The notes under the pieces are model-generated. The model saw only the letters and a list, made by a program, of their open reading frames with translations. It was not told the origin of the DNA and searched no databases. A stretch of 64,000 nucleotides of DNA from Variovorax beijingensis. Its GTDB lineage: Bacteria > Pseudomonadota > Gammaproteobacteria > Burkholderiales > Burkholderiaceae_C. The stretch spans positions 1 to 64,000 of the forward strand of contig NZ_VIVL01000001.1 of the NCBI RefSeq assembly GCF_007828835.1, read 5' to 3'. A program made the position numbers and the translations under genes. Below, piece after piece: positions 1 through 8,551 of this stretch (its first letter is position 1; every line of letters starts with the position of its first letter).

Positions 1-189
1 GCCCTGGATGGCGGGCTTGAAGCCCTTGGTCTTGGCGTAGTCGTTCTTCCCGATCATGTCCTGGTCCTGACCGCGGAACTTGTAGTTGCTGGTCAGTGCC
101 ACATTCCCCGTGAGCTGTGCGCTCGCAAGCATCGGCAGGGCGGCAAGGGTGGCCACGGCCATTGCCTGGGCGAATTTACGGTGCATCAT
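1..189 (-). CDS. TorF-family putative porin, 5' part only
   Basis: The gene runs off the left edge of the window, so only about 63 N-terminal residues are visible. They begin MMHRKFAQAMAVATLA and look like a Sec signal peptide with a probable cleavage after MLASA. The mature start is QLTGNVALTSNYKFRGQDQD, which matches the start of the Gcw_chp/TorF family of putative outer-membrane porins. Two ATG codons lie in tandem; the outer one is used here, with a GAGGAG ribosome site a few bases upstream. A sigma-54 promoter precedes it. In many betaproteobacteria this porin leads a glnK-amtB ammonium operon; those genes would lie outside the window and are not seen. Confidence 0.8.
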   Translation of the reverse strand, partial: MMHRKFAQAMAVATLAALPMLASAQLTGNVALTSNYKFRGQDQDMIGKNDYAKTKGFKPAIQG

Positions 190-235
190 CGAGACTCCTC
201 GGAGTTGGTTGGATTGTTGGGGGACACCGTCTCAT

Positions 236-251
236 AGCAGGGAGCGTGCCA
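236..251 (-). promoter_or_regulatory. sigma-54 (-24/-12) promoter of the porin gene
   Basis: On the minus strand the sequence reads TGGCACG, four bases, then CTGCT. The GG of the -24 element and the GC of the -12 element are exactly ten bases apart, as required for RpoN. The -24 element overlaps a small palindrome, CGTGC-N6-GCACG, that could bind an activator such as NtrC. The expected start of transcription is near 225, leaving a leader of about 35 bases before the porin ATG. This suggests control by nitrogen limitation, an inference. Confidence 0.6.
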
Positions 252-406
252 AAGTGCACGTTTTGCCCTGCGGCACGGCGGCCGCTCCCGCACCGGCAAC
301 CCAGGCGAAATAGTTACAAGCGTGTTCGGTTGCGGTACCCCATGGGGCACCGCGGTGCATGAGCCCGGCCAAAAACGGGCGCACCACAATGGTGAGAGGG
401 AGTGGA

Positions 407-1956
407 ATGAGCCTGTCTTTGGTGCAAAGCCGTGCTTTGCTTGGGCTGGAAGCGGCCAGTGTCACGGTCGAGGTGCATCTGGCGAACGGCCTGCCGAGCT
501 TCACGCTCGTCGGGCTGGCGGAAACCGAGGTCAAGGAGGCCCGCGAACGGGTGCGCTCGGCCATCCAGAAGCCGGCCTGGAGTTTCCGAACAACAAGAAG
601 ATCGTCGTCAACCTGGCGCCGGCCGACCTGCCCAAGGATTCCGGCCGCTTCGACCTGCCGATCGCACTCGGCATCCTCGCGGCCAGCGGGCAGATCCAGC
701 CCGCGCTGCTGGCAGGCCACGAATTTGCCGGCGAGCTCTCCCTCTCAGGCGAGCTGCGGCCCGTGCGCGGCGCGCTGGCCATGGCGCTGGCCCTGCACAC
801 GCGCGGCATCGCGACACGCCTGGTGCTGCCCGCCGGCAGCGCCCAGGAAGCGGCGCTGGTGCCCGGCAGCGAGGTGTACGGCGCCAGGCACCTGCTGGAC
901 GTGGTTCAGCGCTTCATGCCCGAGGGCGCCGCGCCGCTGCAGGGCGAGGGTCGGCAGCAGCCGCCCGCCGCGGACGGCTGGGCCCGGGTTCATGCCGCGG
1001 CCGCAGCGGCCGCGCCGCTCTATGCGGACCTGGCCGACGTCAAGGGGCATGCGGGCGCCAAGCGCGCGCTCGAGATCGCCGCCGCGGGCGGGCACAGCCT
1101 GCTGATGGTCGGCGAGCCCGGCTCGGGCAAGTCCATGCTGGCGCAGCGCTTTGCCGGGCTGCTGCCGCCCATGAGCGTCGACGAGGCGCTGGAGAGCGCG
1201 GCCGTGGCCAGCCTGGCCGGCAGCTTCTCGGCCGCGCGCTGGATGAACCGGCCGACCTCGGCGCCCCACCACACCTCGAGCGCCGTGGCGCTGGTGGGCG
1301 GCGGCTCGCCCCCGCGGCCGGGCGAGATCTCGCAGGCGCACCACGGCGTGCTCTTCCTGGACGAGTTTCCGGAGTTCGCGCGCTCCGCGCTCGAGGCGCT
1401 GCGCGAGCCGCTGGAGACCGGCACCATCACCATCGCGCGCGCCGCCCGGAGGGCCGAGTTTCCGGCGCGCTTCCAGCTGGTCGCGGCCATGAACCCCTGC
1501 CCTTGCGGCTACCTGGGCTCGACGCTGAAGGCCTGCCGTTGCACGCCGGACCAGATCTCGCGCTACCAGGCCAAGCTCAGCGGCCCGCTGCTCGACCGCA
1601 TCGACCTGCACATCGAAGTGCCCGCGGTATCGGCAGAGCAGCTCATCGATGCGCCCGCCGGCGAATCGGCCGCCAGCATCCGCAGCCGCGTGGTGGCCGC
1701 GCGCGAGTTCGCCCTGCAGCGCCAGGGCAGCCCCAACCAGGCGCTGCAGGCCGGCGCCATCGACAAGCATGCCGCGCTCGACGATGCGGCCCGCAAGTTC
1801 GTCTACAACGCCGCCGCCAAGCTCGGCTGGTCGGCGCGCAGCACGCACCGCGCGCTCAAGGTGGCGCGCACAGTGGCCGACCTGGCGGGCGCCGAATCGG
1901 TGGGGGTGGTGCATGTGGCGGAGGCGGTGCAGTACCGCAGGGCGCTGCGGAACTGA
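407..1956 (+). pseudogene. yifB: YifB family Mg-chelatase-like AAA ATPase, apparent one-base frameshift
   Basis: The N-terminus MSLSLVQSRALLGLEAASVTVEVHLANGLPSFTLVGLAETEVKEARERVRSAIQ is in one frame. The rest (EFPNNKKIVVNLAPADLPKDSGRFDLPIALG onward to RRALRN) is in another. The switch is at 568-571, where CAGAAGCCGGCCTGGAG needs one extra base after CAGAA to restore the expected Q-N-A-G-L-E. The downstream frame has Walker A GEPGSGKS, Walker B VLFLDEF, the RAPHH-like block and the cysteine motif NPCPCGYLGSTLKACRCTP. Restored length would be about 516 residues, normal for YifB/ComM. The ATG at 407 has a GGGAG-type ribosome site. Either a real inactivating mutation or a sequence error; ComM-type proteins act as helicases in natural transformation. 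Confidence 0.85.
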
Positions 1957-1991
1957 GCGCTGCCGCCGGGGTGCCGGGTGCCGGGGAGCGC

Positions 1992-4157
1992 CTACTTGAA
2001 CTCGTGGCTCACCACGGGCGCCGACTTGCTGTCCTGCACCGTCACGCGCTGGCGATAGACATCGAGGTCGCCATTGCGCACTTCGATGTTGTAGATGCCA
2101 GGGCGCAGCGACAGCGACTTGAGCGGCGGGCTCACGCCGCGCTCGGCGCCGTCGACGAAGACCTGGCCCCAGGGCCGGATGTTGAGCACCACGCGCCCCA
2201 TGCCGGGCGGAGCTGCAGGCGGCGCGGTCGGCGGTGTAGTTCCGCCGGCGATCACGGTGGGTATGGAGTTCGTTGGCGCCGTGCCGGGTGCCGCGGGCAC
2301 CGTCTGCGCGAGCCGGTTCAGCTCGGCGATGGCATTGCGGGCATCGCGCGCATGCGGGCCGCGCCGGTAGCGGCGCAGGTAGGCCTCGTAGCCTTCGCGC
2401 GTGTTCTCGGCCTGGGCCAGGTTCCAGTCCTCGGCTTCGGCGGTGGCCATGGCGGCCTCCGGCGGCGTCACGGGCGTGGTGGTCGAGCCCGGCGGCGTGG
2501 CTGCGGGGTCCGGTGTGGCCGGTGCAGCTGCCGGCGCCGCGCCGACCGGCACGTTGGTCAATGGCGTCAACGGACCGGCCGGCGCGCTGGCGGCCGCCGC
2601 GGGGGGCGGCGTGCCGGGCGCTGCCGCCACGTTCTCGCCCGCAGCCGCCGGTGCGCCGCCGGGGGCGCTTTCGCCCGGCGGCATGGCGGCGGGCGGCGGC
2701 GAAGTGGCAGACATCGGCCCCGAAGGCGGGGGCACCGGCACCATGGCGGTCGATGTCTCCTGCCGGCCCGAAGTCAGGTGAATGCCGATCCAGGTGCCCA
2801 CGCCCACCAGCGCCAGCAGCAGCACGCCGACCAGGCCCCAGCGCGGCATCGACGATTTCCTGGCGGCGGACGGCGACGGCTGCTTGCCGGCGGCCACCGA
2901 TGGCGCGCGCGCCGGCGCTGCCGCCGCCTCGCGCGGTTCGGCGAGCCTGGGCGCGGGAGCCCGGGCCGGCTCGGCCTTGGGCGCGGGCTGGGGCCTGGGC
3001 CTGGCGGGTTCCGGGGCGGCGGCTTCAGGCCGTGCAGCACTGGCCGATGCAGCGGCTTGCGATGCGGCTGCTGCCGACATTGGTGCCGGTGTCTGGGGCG
3101 CCGGAGCAGCCGGCGCTTGCTGCGGCACCGGCGCCACGACCGGCGCGGGCTTCGAAGGAGCGGGTGCAGCAACTACGGCCGTCGGCGCCGCCAGCCCGCT
3201 CACATAGGTGTCGCCCAGCTTGGCAAGGCCCAGTTCGGCCGCGAACGCGGCCACGGTCTGCGTGCGGTCCTTGCTGTGCACGGCCAGCGTATGGTCGACG
3301 GCCGCGCAGAAGGCCGGGCTCAAGTCGCTGCGGCCCAGCGACGACAGCGGCACGTAGGCGTCCTGCACGCTGCGCACCACGGCCGACGGCGGCGGGTGCC
3401 CGGTGACGGCACGGTACAGCACGGCGCCCAGCGCGTAGAGATCGGTCCACGCGCCCTGGAGCAGCGTGTTGTCGTCGGCGTACTGCTCGATCGGCGAGTA
3501 GCCGGATTTCACCATCACCGCCACCTCGTCGACCAGGTCGGCAATCGACTTGCGCGCGGCGCCGAAGTCGAGCAGCACGGGCAGGTCGTCCTGCTGGATG
3601 AAGATGTTGTCGGGCGCGATGTCGCGGTGGAAGCACTGGCTGCGGTGCAGGGTTTCGAGCGCGCCGAGCAGCGGGCCGAGCATGCTCAGCAGCCAGGCCT
3701 CGGAGATCTTCTTCGGCTCTTCCTCGGCCAGGCGGCGCAGCGTGCGGCCGCGGTAGAGCTGGATCGCCATGTAAGCGGTGCTGTTGGCTTCCCAGAAGCG
3801 GTGCACCCGCACCAGTGCCGGATGGCTGAACTGTGCGAGCGTGCGCGCCTCGTTGATGAAGCTGCGCAGGCCCGCCTGGAAGGTGGCGGTGAGACGGTCG
3901 GAACGCACGTGCACGCTGTCGTCGCCGACGCGGCGCGCGAGCATCGAGGGCATGTATTCCTTGATGGCCACCTCGCGCTGCAGCGAGTGGTCGTAGGCGC
4001 GGTAGACGATGCCGAAGCCGCCCTCGCCGATGACCTCGAGCAGCTCGAACTCGTCCAGCCGGTGGCCCGCGTCCAGCGGATGGGGGCGCTCCTGCGGATC
4101 GGCCTGCACGCTGGTGCTGCTGCTGTTGTTGTTATTGCTGCTGGCGTTGGTCGTCAT
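1992..4157 (-). CDS. ppkA: T6SS-associated serine/threonine protein kinase (PpkA-type) with PEGA domain
   Basis: This 721-residue protein has a Hanks-type kinase domain at about residues 35-300. Visible motifs are the glycine loop GEGGFG (44-49), VAIKEY with the ATP-binding lysine (about 66), the catalytic loop HRDIAPDN (177-184) and DFGA (197-200). A long Ala/Pro-rich linker follows, then one membrane helix (WGLVGVLLLALVGVGTWIGI) and a C-terminal PEGA-like domain with VFVDGAERGVSPP. The kinase should therefore be cytoplasmic and the PEGA part periplasmic. The ATG at 4157 is preceded by GGAGGAG. It closes the tssJ-to-ppkA operon, and with PppA and the FHA protein TagH forms the known threonine-phosphorylation switch of T6SS assembly. 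Confidence 0.85.
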   Translation of the reverse strand: MTTNASSNNNNSSSTSVQADPQERPHPLDAGHRLDEFELLEVIGEGGFGIVYRAYDHSLQREVAIKEYMPSMLARRVGDDSVHVRSDRLTATFQAGLRSFINEARTLAQFSHPALVRVHRFWEANSTAYMAIQLYRGRTLRRLAEEEPKKISEAWLLSMLGPLLGALETLHRSQCFHRDIAPDNIFIQQDDLPVLLDFGAARKSIADLVDEVAVMVKSGYSPIEQYADDNTLLQGAWTDLYALGAVLYRAVTGHPPPSAVVRSVQDAYVPLSSLGRSDLSPAFCAAVDHTLAVHSKDRTQTVAAFAAELGLAKLGDTYVSGLAAPTAVVAAPAPSKPAPVVAPVPQQAPAAPAPQTPAPMSAAAASQAAASASAARPEAAAPEPARPRPQPAPKAEPARAPAPRLAEPREAAAAPARAPSVAAGKQPSPSAARKSSMPRWGLVGVLLLALVGVGTWIGIHLTSGRQETSTAMVPVPPPSGPMSATSPPPAAMPPGESAPGGAPAAAGENVAAAPGTPPPAAAASAPAGPLTPLTNVPVGAAPAAAPATPDPAATPPGSTTTPVTPPEAAMATAEAEDWNLAQAENTREGYEAYLRRYRRGPHARDARNAIAELNRLAQTVPAAPGTAPTNSIPTVIAGGTTPPTAPPAAPPGMGRVVLNIRPWGQVFVDGAERGVSPPLKSLSLRPGIYNIEVRNGDLDVYRQRVTVQDSKSAPVVSHEFK

Positions 4158-4188
4158 GCATCTCCTCCCGCGGCGGGGGTCTGGTCGT

Positions 4189-4914
4189 TCATGCCCATGG
4201 CACATGCCCCTGTGAAAACAACTTCGAAAACAGCGGCGTGTTGAGGCCTCCGCCGTGGGCGGCAGTGCGCAGCGGCGAGCCGTCCGCCTGGTTGGTCCAC
4301 CAGTAGCTGGTGCTTCCGAAGGCGTCGAAGCACAGGGGCAGCTCGGGCCAGCCGAGGCGCTGCTGCGCACCTGTGGCACCGGCGCCCCCGGCCGCAGGCC
4401 CGAGGATCGACAGGATGTCGTCCGAGCCGCCGCTCGCGGTCTGGAAGCCGCCGTGGGCCGCGGCCAGCACCTGGCGGTCGAACTGGTCGGGCGCGACGCT
4501 GTGGCGGATCGCCTGCAGCAGCGCGGTGCCGCATTGCCAGTACCAGGCGGCGGAGCCCTCGAGCATGGAGGGCCGGTAGCTCGATGCGGCCACCTGCAAG
4601 GTTACGCACACGGGGTAGTAGCGCCCCACGCGGTCGCAGCTGGGCGCCAGGCAGCCGAACTGCACCGCGTCCACGCCCTGGGTGGCCGGAATCGCGAAGT
4701 TCCAGACCGGCGCCACCACATAGTGCCGCGTCATGGCGTCGGGCCAGCGCTTGAAGGTGCCCAGGCCGTTCTGCATCCAGCGGTCCCACCAGGCCTGGAG
4801 CTCGCGCGGCACGCGGCGGTAGAGAAAGTCGCCGGCCGCGGGCAGCTTGCCGTACCAGCCGATCTGCTGGTCGTCGGGCACCCACACCCGCGGCGAAGGA
4901 ATGCCGCTGTTCAT
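4189..4914 (-). CDS. tagF: T6SS-associated protein TagF
   Basis: This 241-residue protein carries the TagF/ImpM signature GWYGKLPAAGDFLYRRVP near its N-terminus (about 19-36), followed by the conserved ELQAWWDRWMQ and FAIPAT segments. It is a single-domain TagF with no phosphatase fused to it, in keeping with a separate pppA gene in this locus. TagF proteins act as post-translational repressors of T6SS in several bacteria, in a pathway parallel to or joined with the kinase/phosphatase switch. The start lies one base from the tssM stop, and ppkA follows 31 bases downstream, so the three genes are almost certainly cotranscribed. Confidence 0.88.
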   Translation of the reverse strand: MNSGIPSPRVWVPDDQQIGWYGKLPAAGDFLYRRVPRELQAWWDRWMQNGLGTFKRWPDAMTRHYVVAPVWNFAIPATQGVDAVQFGCLAPSCDRVGRYYPVCVTLQVAASSYRPSMLEGSAAWYWQCGTALLQAIRHSVAPDQFDRQVLAAAHGGFQTASGGSDDILSILGPAAGGAGATGAQQRLGWPELPLCFDAFGSTSYWWTNQADGSPLRTAAHGGGLNTPLFSKLFSQGHVPWA

Positions 4915-4915
4915 C

Positions 4916-7900
4916 TCAGGACTTCCCCGGGCATGAGAAGCCGTTCATCTGGTTCAGGCGCAGCGGGTTGTAGACGCTGTTGGCCGTCACCGCGAGCACC
5001 ACCTTCCTGCCTTGCAGGTCGAAGGTCGCGTTGAACGATTCGGGTGCGTTGCCGGACGAGATCGAGGCCTTGTCGAACAGCCGGTGCAGCGCCCACGGCC
5101 CCTCGGTGACGATGCCGCCGGCCGGCGTGCCGCTGGCGGTCGTCACCTGCAGGCGCACCTGGTTGCTGTTGCGCGGGCCGGGCCACTTGACGGTGCTGGG
5201 CGCCTGCGGCCCGTGCGCGTAGCGCACGGTCTGGCCGTCGATGTCGAGCGTGAACTGGCTGATGGCGGCGTCCATGTCCTCGGGCCGGATGTCGATGGTG
5301 AACGAGGGCGTGCGCCCGCCCGCCATGCCCGAGAAGAACACGTCGCGGATCGCCTGCGCCTTCTGGAACGAATCGAGGTAGGCCGAGCGTCCCGGCGAAC
5401 TGCCGTCCACGCCCTTCTTGAAGGCCCACGGGTTGACGGAGGTGTCGACCTGCGAGGCCAGGTTCTTCTGGAAGAAGTCGTCCATCATGCCGCCCGGCGC
5501 GAACAGCTGAGCGAAGTCGCCGGCCGCCACGTCGCGGTTGGAGCCGCGCGAGAAGGGATAGCGCCCCGCGATGGCCTGGCTGCAGAACTGACCGATGGTG
5601 GCAGCGGCGTTCTGCCCGATGTTCTGCCGCGTCACCGCCGCCGCCTTGGACGACGCGGTGGCCGAGAGATCGTTCAGCATGCCCTGGAACGGCACCGGCA
5701 GGCGGCCCGCCTCGGCCTGCACCTTGGTGACCGCATCGCTCGACGGCGGGATGTTGCCGCTGCGCAATGCGGTGTCGGTGGCGGTGAGGAAGGTGTAGAG
5801 CTCGTTGATGAGCGCGGCGGTGGCGTCGATGGGCGCCTGGCCGCCGGCCTTGGGCGCGGTGACCATGCGGCGAAGCGGCGCGAAGTGGTTGTCCACCAGC
5901 GATTCGGGACGGTCCGGCACGGTGTTGCGGCGCTGGCTGCCGTCGGGCTGCCCGATGAGCTGCTCGATGCGCTCGCGCGTGCTGGCCACACGGTTCTGCG
6001 CCTGGTCGAGCAGGCTGCGCGTGGCCTCGTCGTGGTTGCGCAGCAGGTCGGTCTCGCGCGCCGCGCCGCGGATGAGACGCGACATCGGCGACTCGCTGGT
6101 CGAGAGCACGCGCGTCATCTGGATGCTCTGCAGCAGCGAGCGGCTGTCGGCCAGGCGCACGTCGGCCAGGTAGTCGTCCCAGACGCGGACGTAGTCGGTG
6201 AGGTAGAGCCGGCGCACTTCGCGCAGCAGCAGCTCGCGCGAGGTGATGTCGGTCATGCCCGGCGCGCGGATCTGCAGCACCCAGCGGTCTTCCTGTTCGA
6301 GCGCGAGCGTGGTCTCGGCCATGCGCTTGTCGAAGATGTCCCAGTAGCCGCGGTAGGTGAAGAGCGTCGGGATGCCGTCGGTGAGCGGCTTGCCGCTCGC
6401 GCGCTTGATCACCAGCGCCGACTCGGCCCCCGCCGCCTCCGCGATGCTGAAGGCGTTGGGCGGGCTGGTCTGCAGCAGGATGCGCCGCAGCCGCGCATAG
6501 GAGCGCTGCGCCAGCGGCACGCCGGCCAGGCGGGCGCGCGTCTCGTTGATGAGCCGGTCGTCCTTGGCGAAGGGCGAGGTCACCACGCGTTCGGCGAACA
6601 GCGCCTTCAGGTGCGACTCGAGGTTGGTGCGCTGCTCGCGCGTGAGGCCGGCGCCGATCTTGCGGTCCACGTCGGTGAGCAGCCAGGCCTGGAGGAAGTC
6701 GGCGTCGTAGCGCTCCGCGTCGTACAGCATGAGGTAGGCCTTGAGCGCCTCGTAGCTGTATTCGGCATCGGTCTTGGAGGCCTCGCGCAGCGCCTGCTCC
6801 ACGCGCTGCGAGGCTTGCGGCAGCAGCACGCTTTCGAGCGCACGCTGGTAGACGCCGTCGGTCGCGGCCTGCAGCTTCTCGCCCTGGTAGAGGCCGAAGC
6901 GGTAGGAGACGGGCGGATCGCCGATGTCGAAATGGCTCGACTTGGGCAGGTCGCGCAGGCGGTCGAGCACCGGCAGCGAGCTGGCGATGTCGCTGTTGGA
7001 ATCGACCACCGTCGGCAGCTCGCCGCGCGCCGCGGCCTTGTTGAAGGCCTTGGCGTTGTTGTCGACCTCGGCCACGTAGTCGCGGTTGTTGCGCCAGCTG
7101 TTGACGCAGGCGCCCAGCAGCACCACCAGCAGCACGCCGATGAGGCCGTAGCCCGCCAGGTCGATGGCGCGCTTGCGCCGGTACCAGCGCAGGTTGGTGC
7201 CAGCCACGCCCGCATCGCGGAAGATCACCTGCTGCAGCAGCTCCTTCAGGAAGTAGCTCTTGCCCGGGCCCGGCGGCGGCGCGGGCGGCGCGTTGACCTG
7301 CAGGTAGCGCTTGATCGCGCCCATCACGCGGTCGAAGGCCGTGCCCTCCTGCGTGCCGCTGGTGAAGTACACGCCGCGCAGCATGGGCGCGACTTCGAAC
7401 TTCGAGGGGTTGAACACGTCGGCCAGGAAGGTGCCGAGGATGTCCTCGAAGCTCGCGAACTGCTGCGGCAGCAGGTAGGCCTGCGCGCGGCGCAGCTGGT
7501 CGGGCTCGGCCGCGAGCAGTTCCGGCAGGCGCTCGTCCAGGCGCTGGTGCAGCAGCTTGTATTCCTGGTGGAAACGCTCGCGCAGGTCGGCCTTGGCGGG
7601 GTCTGCCGGGTTGGCATCGATCGGAAACGTGAAGCCCCAGACCTGCGAGCGCTCGGCCCGGCCCAGCGAGCCGAAATACTCGTTGAAGCCGGCCAGCAGG
7701 TCGGTCTTGGTGACCAGCACGTACACCGGAAAATTGATGCCCAGGCCGTTACGCAGCTCGAGCAGCCGCTTGCGCAGCGCCATGGCGTGGCGCGCACGCT
7801 GCGCGTCGTCGGCCAGCGGCAGATCGGCGATGCTGATGGTGAGGATGGCGCCGTTGATCGGCTGGCGCGGCCTGAACTTCTTGAGCAGGTCGAGGAAGCC

Positions 7901-8551
7901 CTTCCACTCGCCCTCGTCGGTCTCGCGGTTGCTCTCGTGCGTGGTGTAGCGCCCGGCGGTGTCGATCAGCACCGCCTCGTTGGTGAACCACCAGTCGCAG
8001 TTGCGCGTGCCGCCGATGCCGCGCACCGCGGCCTTGCCGAGCTGGTCGGCCAGCGGAAAGTCGAGGTCGGAGTTGACCAGCGCGGTGGTCTTGCCCGAGC
8101 CCGGCGCGCCGATGAAGATGTACCAGGGCAGCTGGTACAGGTACTGGCGGTCGAACACCGCAAAGCGCCCCGCAGGCTTGCCGCTGGCGTCCGCGCCGAA
8201 GCGCATGTTCTTCAGGATGGACGTGGCATCGCTGAAGCCGCTTTGCAGCTCCTTGATCTCGGGCGCATCCTCGGGCTTGGCGGCCTTCTCCTTGGGGGAC
8301 GGCGTGCGCAGCTGGTTGAGCAGCTGCGCGTTGAGGCGCCGCTCGCGCCACTTGCGGTAGAGCACGCGCGCGATCCAGATCGCGAACATCAGCGCAATGA
8401 CCGCGATGCGCACGAACTCGCTTTCGAACGGCCGGTAGCGGCCCACTGCGATGACGGGGCCGATGATCCAGATCAGGAACGCAATGGCCAGGAGCCCGAA
8501 AAAGACCCACAGGTCGCGGCTCACGAGGAAACGGAAAATCGCGCGCAGCAT
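4916..8551 (-). CDS. tssM: T6SS membrane-complex subunit TssM (IcmF/VasK)
   Basis: This 1211-residue inner-membrane protein has two N-terminal membrane helices (about residues 14-32 and 48-65), a cytoplasmic NTPase-like domain with Walker A GAPGSGKTT (148-156) and the DTAGRY block. A third membrane helix (DLAGYGLIGVLLVVLLGACV) is followed by a long periplasmic region typical of IcmF proteins. TssM links TssL to the outer-membrane lipoprotein TssJ and forms the trans-envelope channel. Its ATG overlaps the tssL stop in an ATGA arrangement at 8551. Length is normal for the family. Confidence 0.95.
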   Translation of the reverse strand: MLRAIFRFLVSRDLWVFFGLLAIAFLIWIIGPVIAVGRYRPFESEFVRIAVIALMFAIWIARVLYRKWRERRLNAQLLNQLRTPSPKEKAAKPEDAPEIKELQSGFSDATSILKNMRFGADASGKPAGRFAVFDRQYLYQLPWYIFIGAPGSGKTTALVNSDLDFPLADQLGKAAVRGIGGTRNCDWWFTNEAVLIDTAGRYTTHESNRETDEGEWKGFLDLLKKFRPRQPINGAILTISIADLPLADDAQRARHAMALRKRLLELRNGLGINFPVYVLVTKTDLLAGFNEYFGSLGRAERSQVWGFTFPIDANPADPAKADLRERFHQEYKLLHQRLDERLPELLAAEPDQLRRAQAYLLPQQFASFEDILGTFLADVFNPSKFEVAPMLRGVYFTSGTQEGTAFDRVMGAIKRYLQVNAPPAPPPGPGKSYFLKELLQQVIFRDAGVAGTNLRWYRRKRAIDLAGYGLIGVLLVVLLGACVNSWRNNRDYVAEVDNNAKAFNKAAARGELPTVVDSNSDIASSLPVLDRLRDLPKSSHFDIGDPPVSYRFGLYQGEKLQAATDGVYQRALESVLLPQASQRVEQALREASKTDAEYSYEALKAYLMLYDAERYDADFLQAWLLTDVDRKIGAGLTREQRTNLESHLKALFAERVVTSPFAKDDRLINETRARLAGVPLAQRSYARLRRILLQTSPPNAFSIAEAAGAESALVIKRASGKPLTDGIPTLFTYRGYWDIFDKRMAETTLALEQEDRWVLQIRAPGMTDITSRELLLREVRRLYLTDYVRVWDDYLADVRLADSRSLLQSIQMTRVLSTSESPMSRLIRGAARETDLLRNHDEATRSLLDQAQNRVASTRERIEQLIGQPDGSQRRNTVPDRPESLVDNHFAPLRRMVTAPKAGGQAPIDATAALINELYTFLTATDTALRSGNIPPSSDAVTKVQAEAGRLPVPFQGMLNDLSATASSKAAAVTRQNIGQNAAATIGQFCSQAIAGRYPFSRGSNRDVAAGDFAQLFAPGGMMDDFFQKNLASQVDTSVNPWAFKKGVDGSSPGRSAYLDSFQKAQAIRDVFFSGMAGGRTPSFTIDIRPEDMDAAISQFTLDIDGQTVRYAHGPQAPSTVKWPGPRNSNQVRLQVTTASGTPAGGIVTEGPWALHRLFDKASISSGNAPESFNATFDLQGRKVVLAVTANSVYNPLRLNQMNGFSCPGKS

